Positions 33,893 to 42,447 of a DNA stretch of 64,000 bases are shown in pieces. Below the pieces are notes generated by a model. It worked only from the letters and a program-made list of their open reading frames with translations. It was not told where the DNA came from and did not search any database. How positions within the stretch are numbered: the first letter of the stretch is position 1; the number at the start of each line of letters is the position of its first letter. The DNA lies in the NCBI RefSeq assembly GCF_020524325.1, contig NZ_JAIVKY010000008.1:186001-250000 (forward strand). The letters run 5' to 3'. Both the position numbers and the translations under genes were made by a program. Source of the DNA: Sutcliffiella horikoshii. GTDB taxonomy: Bacteria > Bacillota > Bacilli > Bacillales > Bacillaceae_I.

Positions 33893-34618
33893 GTGGCAAC
33901 GACCATCGCAGCTAGAAAAACCTCTTCTTTTCGCAACGGGTTGCAAGCTGGAGTCAGCATTGCAATCGGGTATATACCAATCGCCATTACGTTCGGACTT
34001 TTGTCCAAATCCGCTGGTCTAACGGTTACAGAAACGGTCCTGATGAGTTTGCTCGTATTTGCAGGAGCGGCACAATATATGTCTTTGAATATGATTGTGT
34101 TAGGGTCAGGAGTTTTTGAGATTGTCATGACCACATTTATTTTAAACATTCGTCACTTTCTAATGAGCGCTTCCCTAAATGAAAAGGTGGAAGAGAATAG
34201 CCTCTGGAAAAAGTCACTCTTCTCATTTGGGATTACAGATGAAACCTTTTCTGTCACTGCGACCAAAGAGGGAACCATACAGACAGGGTATATGTTTGGA
34301 GTTATCTTAATCGCCTATTCCAGTTGGGTAGTAAGCTCAGGAATCGGGTATGTCATCGGCAGCAGTTTACCCTCATCTCTTCAGGAAAGCATGGCGGTTG
34401 CCCTTTATGCCATGTTTGTAGGCTTGTTAATGCCTTCTTTAAAAAGACACCGAAAAGTGGTAGTGCTTGCTGGGACTGCAGCTATCCTTAATTCTGTATT
34501 TTCTTTGGTGATTGGTATTGCAGCTGGTTGGTCCATTGTACTTGCGACCATTACGAGTGCTGTTGGAATCGAGCTTCTATTCGCGAAATGGTCAAAGGAG
34601 GAGAAGTCAGATGAATAG
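33893..34618 (+). CDS. azlC: AzlC-family branched-chain amino acid exporter subunit
   Basis: A 241-residue membrane protein with about seven helices and the AzlC pattern (GIGYIPIAITFGLLSKSAGL-like N-terminus, FAGAAQYMSL, NIRHFLMSASL). With AzlD it forms an exporter for branched-chain amino acids or analogues. It starts at GTG behind AGGAG. azlD overlaps its end by 8 bp. No azlB-type regulator is adjacent. Confidence 0.88.
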   Translation: MATTIAARKTSSFRNGLQAGVSIAIGYIPIAITFGLLSKSAGLTVTETVLMSLLVFAGAAQYMSLNMIVLGSGVFEIVMTTFILNIRHFLMSASLNEKVEENSLWKKSLFSFGITDETFSVTATKEGTIQTGYMFGVILIAYSSWVVSSGIGYVIGSSLPSSLQESMAVALYAMFVGLLMPSLKRHRKVVVLAGTAAILNSVFSLVIGIAAGWSIVLATITSAVGIELLFAKWSKEEKSDE

Positions 34619-34922
34619 TAACATCCTCATGATGATTGTCGGAATGGCTGTCGTCACCTATCTTCCAAGGCTGATACCGTTTGTCATGTTCCAGGGCAAG
34701 GAGCTACCGCCATTCGTACAGGCGGTATTGAAGAATGTCCCTTATGCAACACTAGGGGCCTTAATTGTTCCTGGCATCTTCCTGATCAATGAAGATATTA
34801 TGTATGGCGTGATTGGCGCGACAGTAGCGTTTATTGTAGCTTATTTCGGAGCAAACGTCATTCTTGTTGTAGTTAGCTCGATCGCAGCTTTGAGTGTGTA
34901 TTCCTGGCTGGTTGGTCAATAA
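34611..34922 (+). CDS. azlD: AzlD-family branched-chain amino acid exporter subunit
   Basis: A 103-residue membrane protein with three to four helices, the small partner of AzlC. MIVGMAVVTYLPRLIPFVMF is typical of AzlD. The start is ATG 34611, with AAAGGAGGAG just upstream, inside the last codons of azlC, so the pair is translationally coupled. An apparent longer frame extends into azlC and is not real. Confidence 0.88.
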   Translation: MNSNILMMIVGMAVVTYLPRLIPFVMFQGKELPPFVQAVLKNVPYATLGALIVPGIFLINEDIMYGVIGATVAFIVAYFGANVILVVVSSIAALSVYSWLVGQ

Positions 34923-35021
34923 TGAATGAAGTAAGTAGGCTTTTCTTTTTGATAGCCTGCTTATTTTTTATATGGTGGCATAGAATATAACAGGGTATTT
35001 AGGACAAGGAGGTGCGGAAAT

Positions 35022-36281
35022 GTGAAAAAGACGGTTTCTCTAACGTTGGTTGGCTACATTCTCTATGCTTTAGCAGTGACTTTTTACATATGGATTGGTG
35101 CAGATACGTCCCTTCCGGCTGAACTTGCAGGGACAAAAGCGGATCCAACCACTTTTTTAAGTAACCAGGAACTGATGATTACAGAAGAGTATTCGAAGAT
35201 ACGAAATACCTTCTACTTTCTAACGCTTCCAGTGGAATGGATTTTTTATTTCCTTCTTCTTGTTTTAGGTGGGGCAAGGGCCATTCAAGGATGGGCAGAG
35301 AACGTCACAAAATATAAAACCCTTCAAACAGGAATTTATCTTTTTTGGCTGACCTTATTTAGCACAGTTATTCATTACCCATTAAGCTATTTGCGCTATT
35401 CTCTTTCAAAAGACTATGGCATTACCGTTCAGTCTTATTCCGGTTGGATGCGTGACCAGGTTGTAGGATTTTGGGAAGGAATCCTCATTATGTGGATAGT
35501 GGTCCTTCTTCTTTATATGCTTATCCGTAAATTTTCCAAGTGGTGGTGGGCAATTGCCTGGGGATGTTTCATACCATTTGTATTTTTAATGATGTATATC
35601 CAACCGGTTGTCATAGATCCTTTATACAATGATTTCACCGAGCTACAAGATAAAGAATTAGAAGCAAAAATCCTGGAATTGGCTGCTGAAGCGGATATTC
35701 CTGCCGACAGAGTCTATGAAGTAAACATGGCCGAAAAAACAAATAGCATCAATGCGTATGTTACTGGAGTTGGCGGAAACTCACGTATCGTGCTATGGGA
35801 TACACTCTTGACTCAACTTCAGGAAGAGGAGATTCTTTTTATCATGGCACATGAAATGGGTCATTATGACATGAATCATATCGTAATTGGCATTTCAGGA
35901 TACATCGTGTTTTCTTTCTTTGCCTTTTACTTGATCTATTTAACAGCAGGAAAACTTCTAAACAGGTTCGGTCAGGGGTGGAAAATCAATAGCTTAAACC
36001 AACTTGCCTCACTACCGCTATTGTTGTTACTGGTGTCTTTGTTGCTTTTCCTTGCTAGTCCGGTAACAAATGCAGTATCACGGTATCAGGAACACAGGGC
36101 TGACGTGTATGCGATTGAACTGACCGGTGATACAGAACCTGCTATAGAAGCTTTTCAGGAAATTACAAGATCTAGTTTAAGTGAAGTGAACCCACCGGCC
36201 TTAGTGAAGTTTTTTCGATATACTCATCCTTCCATGGTGGACAGAATCTCCTATTTGGAGCGGTATGTAGAGGAAGAGTGA
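35022..36281 (+). CDS. yhfN: Ste24-type M48 metalloprotease YhfN
   Basis: A 419-residue membrane metallopeptidase of the M48A (CAAX protease Ste24) group. The zinc motif is HEMGH in MAHEMGHYDMNH; a downstream Glu ligand lies in the EHRADVYAIEL stretch. There are about six to seven membrane segments. Length and place match YhfN of B. subtilis. It probably degrades or processes membrane proteins. The start is GTG behind AAGGAGGTG. No simple terminator follows; the next structure is a composite repeat. Confidence 0.87.
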   Translation: MKKTVSLTLVGYILYALAVTFYIWIGADTSLPAELAGTKADPTTFLSNQELMITEEYSKIRNTFYFLTLPVEWIFYFLLLVLGGARAIQGWAENVTKYKTLQTGIYLFWLTLFSTVIHYPLSYLRYSLSKDYGITVQSYSGWMRDQVVGFWEGILIMWIVVLLLYMLIRKFSKWWWAIAWGCFIPFVFLMMYIQPVVIDPLYNDFTELQDKELEAKILELAAEADIPADRVYEVNMAEKTNSINAYVTGVGGNSRIVLWDTLLTQLQEEEILFIMAHEMGHYDMNHIVIGISGYIVFSFFAFYLIYLTAGKLLNRFGQGWKINSLNQLASLPLLLLLVSLLLFLASPVTNAVSRYQEHRADVYAIELTGDTEPAIEAFQEITRSSLSEVNPPALVKFFRYTHPSMVDRISYLERYVEEE

Positions 36282-36323
36282 GTGATGTGCTTTCTTATAT
36301 TACATTGAAAGCTGGATAATACA

Positions 36324-36662
36324 GTTGATTTCCGTTCCAGGCGCTTCGCTTGCCTGCGGGCGGTCCGTGAGCCTCCTCACTTCGTTGCGGGGTCTCACCT
36401 GTCCCTTCCTCCCGCGGGCGTCTGCGCGCCTTCCACTGCAATCAACAAGGTGTCTTCATTCAATGAAGGGTTTAAGAAAAGCACCTAACCCTGTCAACTG
36501 AATAAGCATTAACGTATCGATTATTAGAATTTCAGCTGTGTATTGGAGCAAATGGCGGAGACTCCAGCGGGGAAGTAACGGTAGCTTGAGACCCCACAGC
36601 GCAGCGAGGAGGCTCAAGCACCGTCTCGCGGAAAGCGAAGCCATATGCGGAAAGGAACAGCG
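36324..36662. repeat. Composite palindromic repeat element, copy 7 (about 339 bp)
   Basis: Left arm 36324-36446, spacer, right arm 36534-36662 (ends AACAGCG). It is more diverged in its spacer than copies 4 and 6. It lies directly behind yhfN, for which no separate terminator is seen, so it may act as one. Confidence 0.87.
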
Positions 36663-36681
36663 ACGTTCATAGACTTCATTT

Positions 36682-36709
36682 AAACCGGACAGTTTATGCC
36701 CGGTTTTTT
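36682..36709 (+). terminator. Terminator-like hairpin before aceB
   Basis: AACCGG pairs with CCGGTT across an 11-base loop and is followed by T-rich sequence. It separates the yhfN/repeat region from the aceB promoter region, where a TATAAT lies at 36785-36790. Confidence 0.65.
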
Positions 36710-36840
36710 GCTCTTTTTTCCCATGTCGAAAAATATTTGTAAATAAATTTTCAAAAAAGTCTTTTTATCATGAACATACTGTTATATAATACAATACAAA
36801 TATACTAACTGTTTCATAACAAGAGAGGAGCAAGTATATC

Positions 36841-38436
36841 GTGAATACTGGTACAACAGGAATAAGCGTTACAGGTCAAATGAAAAATGGCTATGAAACT
36901 GTACTAACACAGGAAGCATTATCATTCATCGAGAAACTTCATCACACTTTTAATGAGCGCAGAAAAGAATTATTAGCCGAAAGAAAAGTTAGGCAAGAAA
37001 GAATCGATCGGGGAGAACAACTAAATTTCCTTGATAGTACAAAAGCTATTCGAACCAGTGACTGGAAAGTGAACGAAATTCCACATGACCTTCTAGACAG
37101 AAGAGTGGAAATAACGGGTCCGGTTGACCGCAAGATGATTATTCATGCACTTAACTCTGGAGCGAAGGTGTTTATGGCGGACTTTGAGGATGCATCCTCC
37201 CCGACTTGGAGCAACATGATAGAAGGACAAATCAATTTGCGTGATGCAAATCAGCGCAAAATTGACTTCACAGCTTCAAACGGAAAAGAGTACAAACTGA
37301 ACAAAGAAATCGCCACCCTTCTTGTCAGGCCAAGAGGATGGCACTTGGAAGAAAAGCATATGCAAATTAACAATGAATCAGTTTCTGGAAGCCTTTTCGA
37401 CTTTGGGTTGTATTTCTTCCATAATGCAAAGGTCTTGCAAGGAAATGGAAGCGCTCCATATTTTTATCTTCCGAAGCTTGAAAGTCATCAAGAGGCAAGG
37501 TTATGGAATGATGTGTTTGTATTTGCCCAGAAGGAACTCGGGATTGCACAAGGAACAATTAAGGCAACGGTATTGATTGAAACAATCACGGCAGCTTTTG
37601 AAATGGATGAGATCCTTTACGAGCTGAAAGAGCATGCAGCAGGACTCAATTGTGGTCGATGGGATTATATTTTCAGCTTTATAAAGAAGTTCAGAAATGA
37701 TCCATCCTTCCTTTTACCGGACAGAAGCCAAGTAACTATGGCAGTGCCATTTATGAGAGCTTACACTCAATTGGTCATACAGACTTGCCATAAACGCGGT
37801 GCCTTTGCAATCGGCGGCATGGCAGCGCAGATTCCTGTGAAAAATGATGAGGAAGCTAATTCTCAGGCATTTGCAAAAGTAAGGGAAGATAAACTTCGAG
37901 AAGTGAAAGATGGACATGATGGAACGTGGGTGGCGCATCCAGCATTAGTTCCAGTGGCATTGGAAGTGTTCAATGGAAATATGGAAGGCCAGAATCAGTT
38001 GCACATAAAAAGAGAAGATGTCACAGCAAACCCTAAAGAGCTTGTTCAGATTCCTGAAGGTACCATAACTGAAGATGGTTTGCGGAAAAACATTCATGTC
38101 GGGATGGAGTATATTGCCGCATGGTTGGATGGAAGTGGCGCGGTACCAATCTTTCATCTAATGGAAGATGCGGCTACAGCGGAAATATCCAGGTCCCAAG
38201 TATGGCAATGGGTTAGACATCCCAAAGCCGAATTAGAGGATGGAACACAAATTACACTTGAGTTGGTTAAACAACTGGTTCAGGAAGAAAAACAGGCCAT
38301 CATTGAAAAAGTAGGCACTAATCGCTTTTCGGAAGGTAAGCTCGATCAGGCGGCCGCTCTTTTTGAAAACCTAATCAAGGATGATAACTTTGCTGAGTTT
38401 TTAACACTTCCAGCTTACAATTTATTGGAAGATTAA
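36841..38436 (+). CDS. aceB: Malate synthase A
   Basis: A 531-residue malate synthase, full length for form A. It condenses glyoxylate with acetyl-CoA to malate. [24 protein letters not shown], the [12 protein letters not shown] region and [11 protein letters not shown] are diagnostic. The start is GTG behind GAGAGGAG. It is followed after 30 bp by aceA, forming the glyoxylate shunt operon. B. subtilis lacks this shunt, so it is an addition relative to that gene order. Confidence 0.95.
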   Translation: MNTGTTGISVTGQMKNGYETVLTQEALSFIEKLHHTFNERRKELLAERKVRQERIDRGEQLNFLDSTKAIRTSDWKVNEIPHDLLDRRVEITGPVDRKMIIHALNSGAKVFMADFEDASSPTWSNMIEGQINLRDANQRKIDFTASNGKEYKLNKEIATLLVRPRGWHLEEKHMQINNESVSGSLFDFGLYFFHNAKVLQGNGSAPYFYLPKLESHQEARLWNDVFVFAQKELGIAQGTIKATVLIETITAAFEMDEILYELKEHAAGLNCGRWDYIFSFIKKFRNDPSFLLPDRSQVTMAVPFMRAYTQLVIQTCHKRGAFAIGGMAAQIPVKNDEEANSQAFAKVREDKLREVKDGHDGTWVAHPALVPVALEVFNGNMEGQNQLHIKREDVTANPKELVQIPEGTITEDGLRKNIHVGMEYIAAWLDGSGAVPIFHLMEDAATAEISRSQVWQWVRHPKAELEDGTQITLELVKQLVQEEKQAIIEKVGTNRFSEGKLDQAAALFENLIKDDNFAEFLTLPAYNLLED

Positions 38437-38466
38437 TAGATACCTAAACTAAGGGAGGAATTAATA

Positions 38467-39756
38467 ATGAGAAGAGAAGAAAGAATTGCACAGTTAGAAG
38501 AAAGCTGGGAATTAGAACAAAGATGGAATGGGGTTGAAAGACCGTATTCTGCAGAAGAAGTGATGCGTCTTAGAGGTTCCATTGATATTGAACATACATT
38601 GGCCAAAAGAGGTTCACAAAAACTTTGGGATCTTCTTCATACAGAGGACTATGTGCATGCACTTGGAGCTTTAACAGGAAATCAGGCTATTCAGCAAGTA
38701 AAAGCGGGATTAAAAGCTATCTATTTAAGCGGCTGGCAAGTAGCGGCAGATGCCAATCTATCCGGCCATATGTACCCCGATCAAAGTCTTTATCCTGCAA
38801 ACAGTGTGCCGCATGTTGTTAAAAGAATCAATCAAGCATTGCAACGTGCAGATCAAATTCAATACTTAGAAGGCAGCGAAGAGGTGGACTATTTTGCCCC
38901 AATCGTGGCGGACGCAGAAGCAGGTTTCGGCGGTCAGCTGAATGTATTTGAGTTAATGAAAGGAATGATTGAATCTGGTGCTTCTGGTGTTCACTTTGAA
39001 GATCAATTGTCTTCAGAGAAAAAGTGCGGGCATCTTGGTGGGAAAGTATTATTGCCAACTCAAACGGCTGTGAAAAACCTAATCTCCGCTCGTCTTGCAG
39101 CTGATGTAATGGGTGTTCCGACGGTCTTGATTGCAAGAACCGATGCGGACGCAGCAGATCTTATTACAAGTGATATTGATGAGAACGACCATGCTTTCTT
39201 GACTGGTGAAAGAACAGCTGAAGGATTCTATCGCACAAAGGCCGGCATTGATCAAGCGATAGCTCGTGGTCTTGCTTATGCACCATATGCGGATTTGATC
39301 TGGTGTGAAACGTCTGAACCGAACCTAGAACAGGCAAGAGCTTTTGCGGAAGCCATTCACGAAAAGTTCCCTGGTAAACTGTTGGCATATAACTGTTCGC
39401 CATCATTCAACTGGAAAGCAAAATTGGATGATGCAACGATTGAAACATTCCAGCAGCAGATTGCCCAGTTTGGCTATAAGTTCCAATTCGTAACCTTAGC
39501 TGGATTCCATGCCTTGAATCATGGCATGTTCGAGCTTGCAAGAGGATATCGTGACCGTGGGATGGGAGCATATTCAGAGTTGCAACAAGCGGAGTTCGAA
39601 AGTGAGCAATATGGCTATACAGCAACCCGTCATCAGCGTGAAGTTGGTACAGGATACTTTGATGAAGTGGCAAAGCTCGTTTCCGGTGGAACATCTTCCA
39701 CAACTGCACTGAGCGGCTCAACAGAAGAAGCACAATTTTATCAAGAGAAAAAATAA
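38467..39756 (+). CDS. aceA: Isocitrate lyase
   Basis: A 429-residue isocitrate lyase that splits isocitrate to succinate and glyoxylate. The active-site signature [11 protein letters not shown] is intact, as are the Mg-binding [13 protein letters not shown] and [11 protein letters not shown]. It has an AGGGAGGA ribosome site and is co-transcribed with aceB. The shunt allows growth on acetate or fatty acids, which fits the nearby lcfB and enoyl-CoA hydratase. Confidence 0.96.
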   Translation: MRREERIAQLEESWELEQRWNGVERPYSAEEVMRLRGSIDIEHTLAKRGSQKLWDLLHTEDYVHALGALTGNQAIQQVKAGLKAIYLSGWQVAADANLSGHMYPDQSLYPANSVPHVVKRINQALQRADQIQYLEGSEEVDYFAPIVADAEAGFGGQLNVFELMKGMIESGASGVHFEDQLSSEKKCGHLGGKVLLPTQTAVKNLISARLAADVMGVPTVLIARTDADAADLITSDIDENDHAFLTGERTAEGFYRTKAGIDQAIARGLAYAPYADLIWCETSEPNLEQARAFAEAIHEKFPGKLLAYNCSPSFNWKAKLDDATIETFQQQIAQFGYKFQFVTLAGFHALNHGMFELARGYRDRGMGAYSELQQAEFESEQYGYTATRHQREVGTGYFDEVAKLVSGGTSSTTALSGSTEEAQFYQEKK

Positions 39757-39774
39757 CTTCAATGTAAACAAAAA

Positions 39775-39808
39775 AAAGAGAAGAGCCAACAGTGCTCTTC
39801 TCTTTATT
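39775..39808. terminator. Terminator after aceBA
   Basis: AAAGAGAAGAGC pairs with GCTCTTCTCTTT across a 7-base loop. It can also serve the convergent IDEAL-domain gene. Confidence 0.9.
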
Positions 39809-39830
39809 AGGTATTTGGCGTTTTTACTCG

Positions 39831-40076
39831 TTAAGCTGAAACGCCCCAATCGTTCAGGAACTTTTTATATCTGGCGGAAAGTAAGTGAAACAGGGAGGGG
39901 TCATTGGCATCCAAGGCACTGTCAATTTTCTCTTGCAGAAGGTTTTTGTGGTAGTGGAATAAAGACTCATCAATGATCATCTGAACATACACATTCATCA
40001 TATAGGCTTCAACGGACACTTTCTTGTTCATCTTTTTCGCTTTCATCAATTCCGTATAAGACTTCTCATTCTTCAT
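39831..40076 (-). CDS. yhzC: IDEAL-domain protein, YhzC-like
   Basis: An 81-residue protein with an IDEAL domain covering about residues 30-75 (MIIDESLFHYHKNLLQEKI then DALDANDPSLFHLLSARYKK). IDEAL domains are small helical modules found in a few Bacillus proteins, possibly for protein interaction. It is divergent from comK, as yhzC is in B. subtilis; the symbol rests mainly on that position. Ribosome site GTGAGGAA. Confidence 0.72.
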   Translation of the reverse strand: MKNEKSYTELMKAKKMNKKVSVEAYMMNVYVQMIIDESLFHYHKNLLQEKIDSALDANDPSLFHLLSARYKKFLNDWGVSA

Positions 40077-40136
40077 GAGTTCCTCACCTCGAGCCTTTTT
40101 AATAGTATATTGAGGAACGCGATAAAAATCAACAAA

Positions 40137-40166
40137 TATTTAAAATATTTAAAATATTTTTAAAAC
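40137..40166. promoter_or_regulatory. Phased A/T-tract region upstream of comK
   Basis: Three AATATTT/AAAATATTT units follow one another at a period of about 10 bp and end in TTAAAA. ComK and other regulators of comK bind AT-rich promoter DNA, and ComK boxes have an AAAA-N5-TTTT form. An exact box pair is not obvious here, but helically phased A-tracts of this kind would be bent and are a likely regulatory target. Confidence 0.45.
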
Positions 40167-40269
40167 CTTTACACCGCTTGGGTTTTCTGGGAAAATATAC
40201 ATAAATAGTCAAATTAGTGGTTCTATTGTCACAAGGTGACATGGAACACGTAGAGAAAGGGTGAACATA

Positions 40270-40830
40270 TTGAAGAATAATGTCGAATTGTCGAGTGATT
40301 ATGAGATTAATGGCTTTACTATGGCAATCATTCCTGTTGAAATGGAGGGCAATCTCTATTCAAAAGTACTTGAAGAAGAAGGAGAGGTTTATGTTTCATT
40401 ACCTCCAATAAAAATCATTGAAGATAGCTGTAACTTTTACGGATCGAGTTTTGAAGGAAGAAAACAAGGTACCAAGGGCATCTCCGGCTATACTCACAAA
40501 CCCCCAATTGTCATCGATCCGATGAATGACATTTTCTTTTTCCCCACTGCATCGCCTACAAATGATAACTGCATCTGGATTTCACTACATTATGCATATG
40601 AATATAACAAGACTCCTACCGCTAACACAAAAGTGATGTTCCCGAACAACACCATCGTGGAATTTCCCATCTCGAAAAATTCATATGAGGCACAAATCCA
40701 TCGTACGTCCCTTTTTAGGGCTAAGCTTCAGCAACGAGTCAATAGGAAAAGGAGTAATTCCAACCGAAGCCTTGTTGCTACACCAGGTATTATGTACAGA
40801 TTGAGAAACAGTAAGGATTTGCAGAGTTAA
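40270..40830 (+). CDS. comK: Competence transcription factor ComK
   Basis: A 186-residue ComK protein, the master activator of DNA-uptake genes. Conserved blocks include YEINGFTMAIIPVEM, GSSFEGRKQGT, SHKPPI-like YTHKPPIVIDP, and FFFPTASPTNDNCIWIS. TTG 40270 is chosen because AGAAAGGGTG precedes it at normal distance; an earlier GTG lies within that site. The C-terminal tail is shorter and different from B. subtilis ComK, as in many relatives. Flanked by yhzC as in B. subtilis. Confidence 0.9.
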   Translation: MKNNVELSSDYEINGFTMAIIPVEMEGNLYSKVLEEEGEVYVSLPPIKIIEDSCNFYGSSFEGRKQGTKGISGYTHKPPIVIDPMNDIFFFPTASPTNDNCIWISLHYAYEYNKTPTANTKVMFPNNTIVEFPISKNSYEAQIHRTSLFRAKLQQRVNRKRSNSNRSLVATPGIMYRLRNSKDLQS

Positions 40831-40838
40831 ATGACAGG

Positions 40839-40872
40839 AATACACCTTTCAACATGAGAGGTGTATTTTTTT
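40839..40872 (+). terminator. Terminator after comK
   Basis: AATACACCT pairs with AGGTGTATT across an 11-base loop, followed by T7. Confidence 0.9.
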
Positions 40873-40942
40873 AGGAAAAAAATTGCATATCCCACCCTTT
40901 TTGAATAACGCTAAAGAAAAGGACCGAGGAGGAATGTCTAAG

Positions 40943-41665
40943 ATGGAGCTTTTCATTGACGTAGTAAAAGTGCTTTTCCGGATTATAACCATTCTGCCAT
41001 TAATGCTATTTGTTACGCTCTTCATGGGAAAACGTTCGATTGGAGAACTTCCCGTCTTTGATTTTCTAGTTATCCTAACACTAGGGTCAGTGGTTGGGGC
41101 TGATATAGCGGATCCAAGCGTTCATCACTTGCCGACAGTAGGAGCTATCATTGCCATAGCGCTTCTGCAAAGGCTTATTGCCTGGTGGAAAATAAAAAAT
41201 CATCATATTGGGAGGCTGTTGTCCTTCGAACCGACCCTTGTCATTTATGAAGGTCAATTCCATATTGAAAATATGTATAAAATCCATTATTCCATTGATA
41301 ATGTTCTACAAATGTTAAGGGAAAAGAATGTCTTTCGCATTGAAGATGTCCACTTTGCACTAATTGAAGCGAATGGTGAGCTTTCGGTGAAATTAAAACC
41401 TGCAAAAGAAGCGGTTAAAGTGGAAGATGTAGCCACAGTACGACCTAAGACCTCTATAGAATACAGTGTGATTATGGATGGGAGAATACAGCAAAAAACT
41501 CTGAGCCTGCTGGGACTGGACGAAGCTTGGTTAAAAGAAGAATTATTGAAAAAGGATATCATTCATATTCAAGAAGTTTTCTATGCTGCCATCAATGAAG
41601 AAAACAAGCTCCATGTTTCTTTGCGTAATTCTAAACTAAGCCCGACTATACCTATTTTTCATTAG
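40943..41665 (+). CDS. YetF-like DUF421 membrane protein
   Basis: A 240-residue protein with three N-terminal membrane helices (to about residue 75) and two small C-terminal alpha/beta domains, as in the DUF421/YetF family. GKRSIGELPVFDFLVILTLG is the family signature. ATG 40943 gives normal spacing from GAGGAGG; ATG 40934 is an alternative only two bases after it. Function unknown; some relatives are spore membrane proteins linked to germination. It overlaps the end of yhjD by 14 bp. Confidence 0.8.
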   Translation: MELFIDVVKVLFRIITILPLMLFVTLFMGKRSIGELPVFDFLVILTLGSVVGADIADPSVHHLPTVGAIIAIALLQRLIAWWKIKNHHIGRLLSFEPTLVIYEGQFHIENMYKIHYSIDNVLQMLREKNVFRIEDVHFALIEANGELSVKLKPAKEAVKVEDVATVRPKTSIEYSVIMDGRIQQKTLSLLGLDEAWLKEELLKKDIIHIQEVFYAAINEENKLHVSLRNSKLSPTIPIFH

Positions 41666-42029
41666 TCGAAGCCTCTTCCATTCTCAAAATATACTGCATT
41701 AAAAGTTCATTCACCTTATTCCTGATTCTTGGGTTGAAATAATTATGGTGCTCTTCATATCCATTAAAAAGAAAAGCATACATGGTGAAGGATTCATCCT
41801 GTTTTAACTTGTGGAGCTTCATCTGTTGCTGTTTCATGTCAGTTTTTATTTGCTTAAGTTGCAGCTGAATTTTGCGCATAACTTGATCAATAAGTGTAAG
41901 ATATGGTTCCTTTAGTTTAATTCCACTGTCTTTAATAATGCTTGTATCTCTTTCTAGAACAATCAGTAACAAAGGAAGATATATCGCCTGTTCAAACAGG
42001 TTAATTTGTTCTTTTGATAATCTTGTCAT
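41652..42029 (-). CDS. yhjD: YhjD-like protein
   Basis: A 125-residue helical protein, rich in Lys and Gln with a probable coiled coil around residues 50-80 (QVMRKIQLQLKQIKTDMKQQ). Size and place before yhjE match YhjD of B. subtilis, which has no assigned function. Ribosome site TAGGAGGAAG. It is convergent with the YetF-like gene. Confidence 0.72.
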   Translation of the reverse strand: MTRLSKEQINLFEQAIYLPLLLIVLERDTSIIKDSGIKLKEPYLTLIDQVMRKIQLQLKQIKTDMKQQQMKLHKLKQDESFTMYAFLFNGYEEHHNYFNPRIRNKVNELLMQYILRMEEASTNEK

Positions 42030-42114
42030 TTCATCTTCCTCCTAAACATTTAGAACGTTTGTTCGTATTTATTTTATACCAAAGTCTTAAAAATATGCAA
42101 GTAACTTTTTTAAA

Positions 42115-42140
42115 GCTTGAAAAATAAAGTTTTGTCAAGT
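42115..42140. promoter_or_regulatory. Operator-like inverted repeat, copy 1
   Basis: A 26-bp sequence, GCTTGAAAAATAAAG followed by TTTTGTCAAGT, with CTTGA and TCAAG as inverted arms. A second copy with two differences lies at 42351. This one is in the promoter region of yhjD. Confidence 0.5.
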
Positions 42141-42177
42141 CAGTGTGTAGACAAAGCTTAAAATAATGAAAGTCTCT

Positions 42178-42305
42178 AGTTGATCGCAGTGGAAGGAGCG
42201 AAGACTCCTGCGGGAGGAAAGGACATGGAAGACCCCGCAGGGCGTAGCCCGAGGAGGCTTCCGGACTGCCCGCGGAAAGCGAAGCTCCTGAAACGGAGAT
42301 CAACT
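42178..42305. repeat. Single palindromic repeat element, copy 8
   Basis: A 128-bp element with perfect ends AGTTGATC and GATCAACT. The core (GAAGACTCCTGCGGGAGG, GGAAGACCCCGC, GAGGAGGCTTCC, CCCGCGGAAAGCGAAGC) is related to the other copies but distinct, a second subfamily. It sits between the two 26-bp inverted repeats. Confidence 0.87.
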
Positions 42306-42350
42306 CTTCCAACAGATAACCTAACTAGTTTATAGTCTGTCGACAGTCTG

Positions 42351-42376
42351 GCTTAAAAAATAAAGTTTTTTCAAGT
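42351..42376. promoter_or_regulatory. Operator-like inverted repeat, copy 2
   Basis: GCTTAAAAAATAAAG followed by TTTTTTCAAGT, 24 of 26 positions identical to the copy at 42115. It lies 71 bp upstream of the S9 peptidase start. Confidence 0.5.
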
Positions 42377-42447
42377 TTCTTAAAGGGGAATTATTTCATT
42401 TGTCGAAATAAGTAGAATAGAGAATTTTACATAAGGGAGAGATTTCC

